Shown here: positions 1 to 11,200 of the stretch, in pieces
How the letters are laid out: each line of letters begins with the position of its first letter
Numbering within the stretch: position 1 is the first letter of the stretch
Assembly: GCF_932526225.1 (NCBI RefSeq)
Contig: NC_064034.1
Span: 4,264,001 to 4,328,000 of the forward strand
Source: Nematostella vectensis
Lineage: Eukaryota; Cnidaria; Anthozoa; Actiniaria; Edwardsiidae
Reading direction: 5' to 3'
DNA: 64,000 nucleotides
Translations under genes and position numbers: made by a program
The notes under the pieces: generated by a model
Database searches by the model: none
Told to the model about the DNA's origin: nothing
Seen by the model: the letters and a program-made list of their open reading frames with translations, nothing else

Positions 1-723
1 AACACTTGAACATTCCTGTCCCAACATACTTCAGGAAATGGATTAACATAAAAAAGGTAATATAAGTATCAGTTTTTTCATTAATCCATATGCTGTTAAA
101 CATGAGAATATGTACTAGGTGTACTCTGATGTTATGGGAAAACAGAGCAAGATTGGTATGCCAGGAATGCTACACGGACTGGGGCTTGAACTGGTAGGAC
201 GTCATCACAGTGGTATTGGTAAGTCATGTGACTACTTTTGGTTCTTTTAATGCCAACACTGACTGGTTTAGATTAAATACAAATCAGGGAACATTTAGTG
301 TGGTTTTCAAAAACCCATGAAATACTATTTAGTTTATTTCATACTAATACACTGTAATGACTTTGTTCTCTTGTTTTGGCTTGACTATTACACTTTAATA
401 ACTACATTTTGTTGCATGGGATTTTGAAAACCACTGTAATAGCAAGCATATATTTACTCAAGAAATAAAAAAAACATTGAAGTAAAGCTGACATATATTT
501 CTTAAATTACCAATTTTCCTAGGATTGGATTTTAGGGTTAGATCAAATAATTTTGTTTTCTGTATTTGCTAATTGCTTAGAACACATTTTGTATCAGAAT
601 ATGGTACTGTAAAGCTTAACCTAAAAATCAATTTTTCTTTCAGATGATGCTAGAAATATAACTAAAATTCTTGTTGCACTTGCAAGAAAACACCCAAATA
701 TATCAGCAACAGGGAAAATGTGA
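1..723 (+). CDS. ERI-family 3'-5' exoribonuclease, C-terminal exons (partial)
   Basis: Three exons are visible: 1-56 (continuing from before the window), 119-218 and 644-723 with TGA. Donors are GTAATA and GTAAGT, acceptors are AG, and the frame is unbroken. The tail contains YFRKWINIKK, then GRHHSGIDDARN, which is the ExoIII motif of DEDDh nucleases carrying the catalytic His and last Asp. The family trims RNA 3' ends (histone mRNA stem-loop, 5.8S rRNA and small RNAs in ERI1; less clear in ERI3). The YFRKWIN segment and the spacing look closer to ERI3 than to ERI1 or ERI2, but too little is present to name the paralogue. The gene ends with a short tail after the exonuclease fold. It converges on the GIPC gene. 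Confidence 0.85.
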
Positions 724-2700
724 AAAGTACTATGAAAAACAGAAATCTGTTAGCATGTAGAACAGAGTTAATGGTAGTTTCTTGGTGTTACGGAGCAGCA
801 CCAAAAACACAATGGAACAAAAGCCAAAAACAAAGACCTTAGAATGAGACAATGAAATAGAGTACAAAGGCCTTGAGCACCAAAAACAAAGCTCTTCATA
901 ACACCAAGGAGTACCCGAGTTAATGGATAATCCATTTACATAAAACAAGTTTAGGGTTTCACACGAATGGACCCCTGAATTTCTCTGTAGAGGCATCCTA
1001 GAAAGGGGGGGGGAGGGGTGGCAGGGGTCCAACCTTTTTCTGTCTCAATAGTGTGAAATAATGATAAATTTGTGCAGAGGTACAAAACAATAAAAAGGGT
1101 AGGGAAGACAAGCATGTGGCGCAAATCGAGATGTAAAAGATACAATAAACAAGTGTTTGTTACAGATCAGCTTTTAATTACATAGAGTTAGACTCTCACT
1201 TACAAAGCAAGTCTTCAAAGCTAAACTATTACATGCAAAAAGCAGTGACGCATCTAGGTTTTAAAAAGGGGGGGGGGGGGGGGTAACGTAACTCACATTT
1301 TTTTGTCCAGATTTTAAGGAGTATATATTTCGTATTACAAATTCTTTTACAAAATTTGGAGAATACTTTTATTTTCCCTGTTTGTGAAAATCGCGTTACT
1401 TATTTCTTGTTTTTTGAAACAAGGTTGAAGTGACCTTCTAAGAACCCCTCATGGATGAGCTCATATGCCTATGCCCGCGACACTTGGTCAAGTCAATCTC
1501 ATGTTTAGCCTGGGATTCTTGTATCGCCACCAGGTGGCTCTCCATAAAAGTAGACGATAGTGGATCGCCCTATCTATAAAATTCTCTCGCTTTTGCTATC
1601 CCTTAGGGGGTCTCACAGTGATTTTAGAGCTTAGGGTTAGAATTCGACCACACCCAATGTGTTATCTTTTAGGGTTAAAAAAATGTTGTTGAAAAGTGCT
1701 ATCCGAGGCACTTTTCTGTCCCGGCAGTCAGACCATTTTGATTCATAATTAATGCCCTGTTTAGCATAGTGCAGTGGCCTGGTTTTCTGTCGCAAACGAT
1801 TGTCTTGTTTTTTTTTTTTTTTTCGCCACTGAAAAGAGCCCACAATAGTAAGGACTGTTGCTATTCTGTATTACCTTGAGAATATGTACAATGGAAATCA
1901 AAACATTTATGAGAGTTATATTTTGAATGTGTCTGTGAAAAAAGAACAAACTACTTTAATGTAACTGTTAACAAATGGTGTTTCTCCGAATTTTCATATC
2001 TAATGCTTTTCAATTTGAGAAACCCGTTCTTCCTTTGTCTGATCCAGAGAGCTTCAGGCGGGCCCGTAGCCAGTCAAACTCTACTTGAAGGTCTGCCCTG
2101 ATGGTGGAAAATTGAGTACCACTGCAAGCTAAGACGAGCTACCTAAGAAAAAATGGTCCGCTAGATGGGTAAACGAAGCCCCCCCCCCCCAAATCCTGGC
2201 TACAGGCCTGTCAGGATACATGTGTTTAAAAAGAATCAACTGGGGGGTTTGAGCACTGGAATGTATGAGGGCCCAAGGTCTGCATGGCAGCATTTTACAT
2301 CAAGAATGGCTACAATGTCTTTTTCACTCCTCTAATAAGGTGGATGAATAGAAAATGTTATCTTGTCTGAGATCTGCGTAATCAGGATCAAGTTGTAATG
2401 CAGTCTCCTTCCATAGTCCAAAAATGATTTTGATCCTAGAAAATATTAATCACTAGAAAAGATGAAAGTGTTACATTTGGTAATATGCCTTGTTGTCAAA
2501 CTTGCCTAAAAGGGAATAGCTTACCTATCAGTTTAACTTTGAATTCTACAAATTAAGATTTTTCTTTCAATATCAAAAATTGCCTATACAGAATACTAAA
2601 TACTATATACTAAGGTCTACTTATTATAAATATGCACACCCTTACTAGTTGTTTGGACATCTATTTATATTATTCCACCTTGGAGTAGGCTATCAAAGCA
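724..2700. other. Intergenic region between two convergent genes
   Basis: No coding exon is supported here. The region holds the 3' flanks of the exonuclease and GIPC, a G17 tract at about 1267-1283, a T run at 1808-1823 and a dispersed repeat at about 1541-1690. Short open frames here overlap repeats or homopolymers and show no family signature. Confidence 0.6.
1541..1690. repeat. Dispersed repeat, AGTAGACG...CTTAGGGT family, copy 1
   Basis: It begins AAAGTAGACGAT and carries two decayed units of the type GCTATCYCTTAGGGT...ATTCGACCACACCCAAT. The same start and units recur at 23728-24083, and a unit-less version occurs at 51873-51912. Confidence 0.55.
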
Positions 2701-5341
2701 TTATTGAGGTGCAATTCTACCTGCTCTAGCGTCATTAATCAGCCCCCAGATATCAAATATAAAATCATCTGGAAACTGAAAATCAGAGAAATTCTCATCT
2801 ACATTCATGGCAAAATCACTTGGATTTGTTTTGTTTTTGCTGAGGTCCACCAACGTGTTGGCTGAAAACAAATGACAAAAATGGTAACTATGATAATAAT
2901 TAGATCAATCTTTATTTCATTATTCAAGAATTCAACACAATTTTTAAAATGTAATATGGTGTAATTTGGTTGAGGTGTAGCAACACCTTAATTTGATGTT
3001 CTTAAGACACTGTATAATAATAACCTCACTGTCCTTGTCTACTTTGCTCATACGGGAACTAACGGCACCTCAAGTGTTTCCATTATTTTATGGAAAGATC
3101 TTTGGGTACATTTAAATTGCTGTGCGCTCATTTAATATGGTCAATCTTTCTCACTTACCAAGTTCTTCATCCCTGATTCCAAGAAAGTTTTCAAGAAGAT
3201 CATCAACCTTTTTCATAGCTACACACTCCCAAGTGCTCTCCCACGCCTGAAATATGCAAGATGCTATTAGTGTGGGTTCCTAAAGAAAGTTCAAATCAGA
3301 TTGAGCAGACATACAAGACACACCCCATGCAAATATAGTATGACGATACATTGTAGGGTCATTCATTGACCATTTACTCCAGGCAATCTATGCTGTCTTT
3401 ACCTTTTACTCTGGCTATTATATTACGATATAAAAGTAAGCATTGAGAATACATACTGTTATTTCCTCTACAACAGGGGGACCCTTTGCTTTCAGCCTTA
3501 ATGTTGCCTTTCCAGTTCCAATTTTCTTTTCAGCGTTAACTGGTTCCTCAGTTGATTGTCCTCTGCTGGCAGTTCTGGGTCCAATTGCACCTATAAACAA
3601 AATCTCATAATAGTAAGCTGTTTATTTGAAAAGGTGAAGGTGAAGAGAGTAAAAAATAATACACATGATGACTAAAAGATCACTCTTCTATTATTTGTTA
3701 TTATCAAATATCAAGAAAAGCATGAATGAGAATTGAATTACTGAAAGATCATCTAGTTCCAGAAACTCTAAACTCATATTTCCCCTGATGAAATGATATC
3801 ATGGTGCAAATCTGAGTGGGCTGGTAATTTGAATAGAGCTGGACAAAATAAACTTACCAAAGCCCCGCAACGGCTCTACTAGATGTAGAGTAATGGTACC
3901 AGTGACGTCAACCTCTCGTAGCATTCTAGCGACATCAAAATGTCTACTTCCAACCACATACTGTCCATTAATATATTCCACATGGTCACCTATGCATATT
4001 TGTGGGGTTTTGTCAGCAATACTTCCCTCCTTGATGCGCTTTACAAAAGCACACCCAGCACCGTTATCTGTTATTGTCAATCCCAACGCTGGCTGATCCT
4101 TAACTACCTCCACAATCTTTTTCTGTCCCTTTATGTGTGCAAATATGAAATCATCCAGACCTATCTGGCCTCCGAGAAGACGTTCCATGTCAACACGATA
4201 TGTATTCAGGGTGCAGAAAAGAATCTAAAAAGCAAGAAATTCTATCAATAACAAGTTCATATATTCTAGATTAGCATTATAAGCACACCCAGACATAATA
4301 TTTAGGTATTTTAAATCATACACAAAGAAAAAAAATGCTATTAACAAAATATTATGATTTGTTCCCAAGAGTAAAAGCCTAATAATCAACCAATGACTCC
4401 TGGCAACTCCAATGGCCATCAAGCTAAAGTAGATTTAATCATAAGTGTACATGCTTTATTTAGATACCACAATAAAGTAGGCAAAATTGTCCTAAAGGGG
4501 AGAGCAGTCTCCATAATTTAACTAAACTTTTAGGGCTCCTTACAAAAAAAACATACACCGCTTTAGTTTACCTTCTGAAGAGGAATTCAAATGCATTATT
4601 TTATACCGCACGTTTGGCTAGTCTACGTTTCACTGTATACTCAGTTTATACATTTTACATACAATTTATTGATTTTGCGTCTCCATTTGCGCATAGTTAT
4701 TATTTTTATTCGAGCTTAACTATGGAAAATAAAGGAATAGACGGATTAACGACAAGAAAAAAGTTCTTTCTAAGTTTCTTCTCATTGGTTCTGGAATAAT
4801 CGGCATTGCCTTCCGTAAATCACTCATCGAATTGCTTAGATCAAGTGTTCGAAACTCAATAAACTACTTACAGAAAAGACAGAAACGCGAAACACGCTGA
4901 AACACATCGAAAAATTCGCCTCTAAAATACAAATGAACTTAAAATACTCACATCATCAACATTAACGTGAAAAGCATCAGCAATTTTCTGGTAGAGTTGT
5001 TTTACGTTGGTAAAGCCTTCAACCTTGGCGGTGGTGCTGCCGTGCGCCAGTTGGCAATGGAATACGAATCTCGGCGGATTTGGAGTCGGTTCTGGAGGTA
5101 ATGGTGGTAGACTCTTGTGAGCATCACTACGTGGTCCCTTACTCTTGGATTGGGGAGGGCTAGTGGCTGGTTTACTTGCTTGTGCGTGGTGGTTTTGAGC
5201 CGATCGCGGGCTGTGAGGAGCTTTCGGGGCGGCGGGAGGAGTACTGCTTGCTTTCTCGTTCTTACCCGATTTGCTTGGCTTTTCCTTGCTTCCAGAATCG
5301 GAAAAATTGGCTTGGCCGCCTTTCTTAGAAAATAGTGGCAT
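2701..5341 (-). CDS. GIPC: GIPC family PDZ adaptor protein
   Basis: Five exons read on the minus strand: 5341-4952, 4224-3858, 3590-3457, 3246-3159 and 2861-2701 (TAA), giving 379 residues. All junctions are GT-AG and in phase. GIPC proteins link cargo receptors to myosin VI on endosomes. Residues about 1-90 are a low-complexity Lys/Ser/Pro leader. The GH1 region follows ([21 protein letters not shown]), then [17 protein letters not shown], a PDZ domain at about 166-246 (binding loop ALGLTI) and a C-terminal GH2 region ([26 protein letters not shown]), which binds myosin VI in relatives. ATG 5341 was chosen because the codon three positions upstream is GTG, not ATG. The length slightly exceeds human GIPC1 because of the leader. 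Vertebrates have three paralogues; this is probably the single invertebrate form. Confidence 0.95.
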
Positions 5342-5488
5342 GGCTGTCACTGATTTGTTCTTATTTCCATCGGATTTTCTGGAGTTTTCAGTAGTTGAGA
5401 AAAGTTGATTACAAGCGAAGCGATCTGTTCAATGATGCACATCTTGAGCTCGGTTCCAGGTTCCCGCTGCATACACTCACCGGTGGAT

Positions 5489-5498
5489 GTCACGTGAT
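5489..5498. promoter_or_regulatory. Palindromic E-box GTCACGTGAT upstream of GIPC
   Basis: A near-perfect GTCACGTGAY palindrome lies about 150 bases upstream of the GIPC start codon. It matches the MiT/TFE (TFEB, MITF) or USF type of E-box. Position and sequence are seen directly; use by a factor is inferred. Confidence 0.4.
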
Positions 5499-5516
5499 AT
5501 CAAGAGCCTCCTATTT

Positions 5517-5574
5517 GTAGCCTGCGTAGCGGCTCAAGGGATGGGGAGGAGACTGTAGCCGCTACGCAGGCTAC
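5517..5574. repeat. Perfect 18-bp inverted repeat (hairpin)
   Basis: GTAGCCTGCGTAGCGGCT at 5517-5534 is exactly complementary to 5557-5574, with a 22-base loop. It lies in the GIPC upstream flank and could be a small fold-back element or a stable hairpin if transcribed. Confidence 0.8.
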
Positions 5575-5907
5575 CTTTTTGGGGAGGTGAGGCCTAACCC
5601 ACCCCCTATAAAACTGCAAGAAAGCAAAATAAAATAGATGTTCATGGGTTCAAGGTGACATGAAATTGCAGACGGCAATGACAGATTAAAGCCGCATTAT
5701 CACCAGTTTACTTTCGGAGGGCCGACGGAAACCTCAACTGTTTAAAGACAATTAAGTCTATTAGAAAATGATCACTGCCACTTGACCAATCAGCGCCCTC
5801 AATTTGAACCACCTAAATCTCATAGTAATTAAGGTGTCAAGCAGCGAGGGCATTGAACAATACTACAATAGGGGATAAGTGGGGAACGTAGCTAGTAATT
5901 AGTGGTT

Positions 5908-6019
5908 ATCTACTTAGTGATTAGTATTCCCTAAGTTGCAACTTTGTTTTCATTGTTTTCCTGGAGTAAAACATTGAAAACAAAGTTGCAACTTAGGGAA
6001 TACTAATCACTAAGTAGAT
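5908..6019. repeat. Fold-back element with 45-bp perfect arms
   Basis: Bases 5908-5952 are the exact reverse complement of 5975-6019, with a 22-base loop. Weaker pairing continues outward to about 5886 and 6045. This is a MITE-like hairpin nested in the TTAA element. The perfect arms suggest a recent origin. Confidence 0.85.
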
Positions 6020-6142
6020 GACTACTTAAACATTACTAACTACAAACCTCACTGAAATGTCCCTGTTATTCAAAATCCTTAACTGCTTCACATCCTAGAG
6101 AAAAAAAAAAAGCAAAAATACAATGTTAATTGTGTTTACTAA

Positions 6143-6235
6143 TATCAAACATAACAACTGAAGACCTGGGTTTATCAAACATAACAACTGAAGGCCTGGT
6201 TTTATCAAACATAACAACTGAAGATCTGGGTTTAT
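6143..6235. repeat. Three tandem copies of a 30-bp unit
   Basis: The unit starts TATCAAACATAACAACTGAA and repeats at 6143, 6173 and 6203 with one or two substitutions. Because 30 is divisible by three, open frames run through it on both strands, but nothing suggests that they are genes. Confidence 0.85.
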
Positions 6236-6607
6236 CCTTTTCTTCTCGTGTCTACAGAGCTTACTATTTCGTGTTTTTGACGGGGGAATCGTTCCTGCTT
6301 TTATTTGCTTACTTTCTTTCGCCGAATGGTTTTTAAAACCATTCTTTTCCGGGGACGGAAAAATCAAGCACTTAAAACTTAAAACGCCTGCGGGGGAGGC
6401 TAAGTCTTGCAGCGATGACTAGAATTTCAACAAAGCGAAAAGTCTGGTTGTTTTCGCACACAATTGACCTGTTAGTATTGCCTAATGATGTTGATAACAG
6501 TAAGATATTATTTTAATTGTTTTACATATGATGATGTTGATTTGCCAGTGACATCTAGTTTAAAAAAATTTTGAAATGTCTCATGGCAGTGTTAATTTTC
6601 TAAGAAA

Positions 6608-6715
6608 GTTAGATAATGGACGTGTTCTATGGAATTTAGGACACTCTTGCTGCGCACTCACATTTTTTTTATTCGTGCCCTAAATCCAATAGAACACTAG
6701 CGCCCATTATCTAAC
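6608..6715. repeat. Imperfect fold-back (MITE-like) repeat
   Basis: GTTAGATAATGGACGTGTTC at 6608 pairs with the segment ending CCCATTATCTAAC at 6715. The arms are about 37-41 bases with a few mismatches and a T-rich loop. No coding content. Confidence 0.7.
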
Positions 6716-7401
6716 CCCTACTTAAAATCTGTGGTGTTTAACAGGCCATCCGCTTTAAATTATCAATCACATCCTCAACGAGATTTCCAATAGACATACA
6801 ATTTTGAAATATTTTTCGTGTTTTCCATTAAAAATCATCAGAGATTGTAAAGTAACCGGCCGGAAGTAAACTGGTGACAATGTGGCTTTAAATGGAAGCT
6901 TCCTAGTCCACTTTGTCTGATGATAGACTTCAGCTATTTTCCTCCAAACTATGATGCAGAAACAGCAAAAATCTGATTTATCAGAGGGTCTGTTTACCGC
7001 AAATCCTGATCATATTTCTAGAAGCTATTGATAATTTATTAATTAACATAAGTATGTCTCTAATTTAAAAAAAAGTGCATTGTCAACAACTGCTCCACAG
7101 GGGATCCAGGATATGGGGCAGTCTCTTGTGATTCTTCGGGAAATAAAAATATAATTTGAAGTTGTGTCTTGACTGCCTATGTGCTATGTAGTATTGCTAT
7201 GTTTTTAAGGGGAATTGTGGCCAGCAAGGGATTGTGTACATCAATTTATCTTGGAAAATTATTCTGAAATCAAGATCTTGGTTTCAGAAACTTAATTTCT
7301 CTGGCACAAATTTTAAAATAGAAAAATACTGATCTTGCTATTTGCCACCCCACATGGGTTTATAAGGCTATTTTCCTCAATCTAAAAGATAGATCTTGAG
7401 A

Positions 7402-7950
7402 CTAAGAAAAGTCAAAGTCATCCCTCATATCATTATACTCCATGACATGTTTTCTGATCTTAGAAGTATCTGTCCAGGTGACAAAGTCCTCCATATTTTT
7501 GGCAACTAGAAATGCTGGATCCATTATCACCTCTGGACCAACTCGCACATGTCCCTGTTCAATATACTTTACTGCATCTTTCACAACTTGCGCCATCTTT
7601 AGGTTGACCATTACCACTGGAAGTCTGCGTCGGCAGAATGAGGAGGCATTCACTTTATTACACTGGCCAAGATTCTTTTTAGTGGAAATTAGACCCATGT
7701 TGTGAAGTTTTTCAAGGATCTGTTCCGTAGCTTCCACCCTGTAAGGATCCTTAGGGTCCAAGTCTTTTATTTTGTTAGCTAAGGATTTTATTAAACCCGA
7801 AAGTTTGTTGTATTTAGTATAATCTTCGCGCTTTTGAATGTGGTATTTTCGCAGGACTTTCACCTCTCTGATGTTGTTGTCGCTTTTCCACGAGATAAAG
7901 TCGACTTTCTTCAGCAACTTCTGCTCGTGGAACTTTAGTTTACGAACCAT
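7402..7950 (-). CDS. IMP3: U3 snoRNP protein IMP3
   Basis: A single intronless frame of 182 residues, almost exactly the human IMP3 length (184). IMP3 is a nucleolar component of the U3 snoRNP/SSU processome that helps U3 pair with pre-rRNA for early 18S cleavage. The N terminus (MVRKLKFHEQKLLKKVDF, then WKSDNNIREVKVLRKYHIQ) matches the family signature. An S4-type RNA-binding fold runs from about residue 108 to 160 (FCRRRLPVVMVNLKMAQ, AVKYIEQGHVRVGPEVI), and the conserved end is RKHVMEYNDMRDDFDF. It is divergently arranged with DPH5, whose start codon is 257 bases away. Confidence 0.97.
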   Translation of the reverse strand: MVRKLKFHEQKLLKKVDFISWKSDNNIREVKVLRKYHIQKREDYTKYNKLSGLIKSLANKIKDLDPKDPYRVEATEQILEKLHNMGLISTKKNLGQCNKVNASSFCRRRLPVVMVNLKMAQVVKDAVKYIEQGHVRVGPEVIMDPAFLVAKNMEDFVTWTDTSKIRKHVMEYNDMRDDFDFS

Positions 7951-8207
7951 GGTGGGCTTGAGTCTCTATTATTCACAAGTATGACCTCCAGAATCTCGAA
8001 ATAATTGCTATAATTCAAAGAGAGCAGTGATTATTCCCTACCACGTGCCTACCATTTCACGTTCATGTTCCACACTTCTAGCCTAGCCGCGTATAAAGAG
8101 AAGACTGGGCATAGTCGCGTGAGCTACCGCTGGAAAAGATAGTATGAAAACACACGTGGTACATTTTTGTTGTGGTTGAAATCATACAAAGTTCAATCTA
8201 GCTGATA
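7951..8207. promoter_or_regulatory. Shared divergent promoter region of IMP3 and DPH5, two CACGTG boxes
   Basis: This 257-bp gap separates the start codons of IMP3 (minus) and DPH5 (plus). It contains two canonical E-boxes, CACGTG at 8042-8047 and 8153-8158, and no obvious TATA box. Both genes serve translation. The arrangement suggests a bidirectional promoter, possibly read by Myc/Max or USF-type factors; that is inference. Confidence 0.6.
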
Positions 8208-11200
8208 ATGTTATATTTAATAGGTTTAGGGCTTGGAGATGCAAAGGATATTACTGTCAAAGGACTTGAAGTGGTCAAGAAAGCGAAAAAAGTATTCTTG
8301 GAAGCATACACGTCTATTCTTGGAGTGAATAAAGAGGAGTTGGTAGGTTTCGTTTAGTAGTAGTGGTGGACATCAGCTACAATCAGCGAGCGATGGAATT
8401 CCGGACAGTACAAAATGCAGGCATGAAATGCTGGTTGCAGGTCGGACGCAGGTTGAGTACAAAATGCAGGTCGGGTGATTTGACTTTTTTTTTGGCTTTC
8501 TCTATTTCATTCAATTCCAATCACGTTTGGTTGATGTGCAGCAAATTCCTGCCGAGATATTCATATTATTCTCACGGTCACGTGATCTGTGACGTCATCA
8601 CCTATAACTTTTTTTTTCACCTGTCCATTTACTGTTAAGCATTAACTGACGCAAGTTTGTTTGATGTGCAGCAAATCACAGGCAAGATATTTGTATTATT
8701 CCCACCGTCATGTGATTGCTTAGTAATAAACGAGAATCTGAGTATTCAATATTTTAACGTGTCATGTGAGCCGTAGAAATTGAATGAAATAGAGAGATAA
8801 AAAAGAAAAAAATAACAGTAAAATCGCCGACCAGCATTCTGTACCCAACCTGCATCTGACCTGCGTCCGACCTGCAACCTGCATCTGACCTGCAACCTGC
8901 ATAAGACCTGCGACCTGCATTTTGTACTCAACCTGTATCTGACCTGCGACCTGCATTTTGTACTCAACCTGTATCTGACCTGCGACCTGCATTTTGTACT
9001 CAACCTGCATCTGACCTGCATCCTGCATTTTGTACCCTCCGATGGAATCCCTTTGTTTTTCAGGGCCGCAGCAGGGGGAATTAAAAGGAATTGACCAGAA
9101 GGAGCATGGTTTCCCCCCCAATATTTTCTTTAGTTTCTGTATTGTTCCCCCCCCCCCCCCCCTCCAATCTTATGTGGCCTATATCATCAATTACAATGTG
9201 CTAAAGTAAATGTTTCTGTAGGAAAAGCTATATGGCAGAGATGTGATTCTTGCGGACAGGGATCTTGTTGAACAGCAATCAGGTTAGTAGGTTGCAGAAA
9301 GGAGTTACAACTTAGTATGTCCAAGCACAGGAACAGAGGGGAGGGAGATTCACCTTAAAACCCTTGCCCAGGGAAATATAAATAGGGGTCCTAAGAATAT
9401 AACAATGGCAACACTATGGCAATGGAAAATCAAAGAAAAAACAGACATTGAAATGGCAATGGAAAATTTAAAAAAAGCCATTGGAATGTATTCTATCTTA
9501 AACCATGTGTTTGCTTACACAGGCTGGGGGGGGGGCGGAGAGGGGGGTTGGGCACCCCATGGCAACCAAAAAGTGGGTCATTATTGATATATGACACGTG
9601 TGACTACACACCTCCATTTGTGATAAATGTTAACCATTCACCAAAGCATGACATGAACATTAGAGGTGTAGTAGGCCGCTTATGATTAGGGAGAGCACAA
9701 TACAGAGACATTAAGGAATTAGAGGGGGCACAGCCACGCCCCTACTGGTCATTTCTGGTCATCATACTGGTCTTAAAAAATGATCTTATGTTCTATACTG
9801 TGCATTATATTTTATACTGTGCCTTCATGTCCCCCTCTTTCAAGAGACCCTGGATACCATACATATTTGTATGGGAATTGTACAGTACATTTTTTCAGTC
9901 TGGAAAATATTAAATAATATTATTATTAGGTGTATTCAAATTTTTTTTTTCAGAAATAATTTTAGAAAATGCAAAAACAGAAGATATAGCATTCCTAGTT
10001 GTTGGGGATCCATTTGGGTGAGTAATTATCACAATCATTTTATTTTTACCCAAACCCAAAGTTACCACCCACCTTTGATATTGTGCATTGACATAAATAA
10101 TTATTATTACATGTCATTTAATAATGAATCCTTCAAAACCAACTGTTTGCCCTGTAAAACATTAAAGCTTTCAAGCCAAAATAGCAAAAGTTTCCTTCAG
10201 GTGGGCCAACAAAAACCTCAACTGACAAAAGAATCTATTGGAATCTGCACTTTAGCAAGCCATTCTTTCTAAATTATAAGTCACATCTTTGAAGAAACAT
10301 ACAATAGGCACACTGCTTTTACAATTATGAATTATTTCCCATTAAAAATCATCAGAGATTTTTGCATAATTGACCGGAAGTAAACTTGTGCAATTGCTTG
10401 TTTAAATAACATTTACTAGTAGGCATGGTAGTAGTATCCATGCAGGAAAATCTAGGGCTACTTGATGTTTGATTGCATTTGGAAGAGAGCTACTTGATGT
10501 TTGATTGCATTTGGAAGAGAGCTACTAGATGTTTGATTGCATTTGGAAGAGAGCTACTAGATGTTTGATTGCATTTGGAAGAGAGCTACTTGATGTTTGA
10601 TTGCATTTGGAAGAGAGCTACTTGATGTTTGATTGCATTTGGAAGAGAGCTACTAGATGTTTGATTGCATTTGGAAGAGAGCTACTAGATATTTGATTGC
10701 ATTTGGAAGAGAGCTACTAGATGTTTGATTGCATTTGGAAGAGAGCTACTTGATGTTTGATTGCATTTGGAAGAGAGCTACTTGATATTTGATTGCATTT
10801 GGAAGAGAGCTACTAGATGTTTGATTGCATTTGGAAGAGAGCTACTTGATATTTGATTGCATTTGGAAGAGAGCTACTTGATGTTTGATTGCATTTGGAA
10901 GAGAGCTACTAGATGTTTGATTGCATTTGGAAGAGAGCTACTAGATGTTTGATTGCATTTGGAAGAGAGCTACTTGATGTTTGATTGCATTTGGAAGAGA
11001 GCTACTTGATGTTTGATTGCATTTGGAAGAGAGCTACTTGATGTTTGATTGCATTTGGAAGAGAGCTACTTGATGTTTGATTGCATTTGGAAGAGAGCTA
11101 CTTGATATTTGATTGCATTTGGAAGAGAGCTACTTGATGTTTGATTGCATTTGGAAGAGAGCTACTAGATGTTTGATTGCATTTGGAAGAGAGCTACTAG

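Larger units (their letters stand above)
5686..6892. mobile_element. Non-autonomous DNA element with TTAA flanks and ~30-bp terminal inverted repeats
   Basis: The left end reads TTAA then AGCCGCATTATCACCAGTTT. The right end is the near-complement (AAACTGGTGACAATGTGGCT) followed by TTAA. TTAA duplication is typical of piggyBac and Kolobok elements. No transposase frame is present. The element contains two fold-back repeats (5908-6019 and 6608-6715) and a 30-bp tandem repeat (6143-6235), so it has been a site of nested insertion. A diverged relative lies at 10162-10405. Confidence 0.65.

Noticed and set aside
6095-6367. 90-residue frame with PGLQLLCLI repeats
   Set aside because: Produced by three copies of a 30-bp tandem repeat inside a transposable element; no family or splice support.
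8746-9121. Frames with repeated [10 protein letters not shown]
   Set aside because: They translate the subterminal repeats of the element in DPH5 intron 1.
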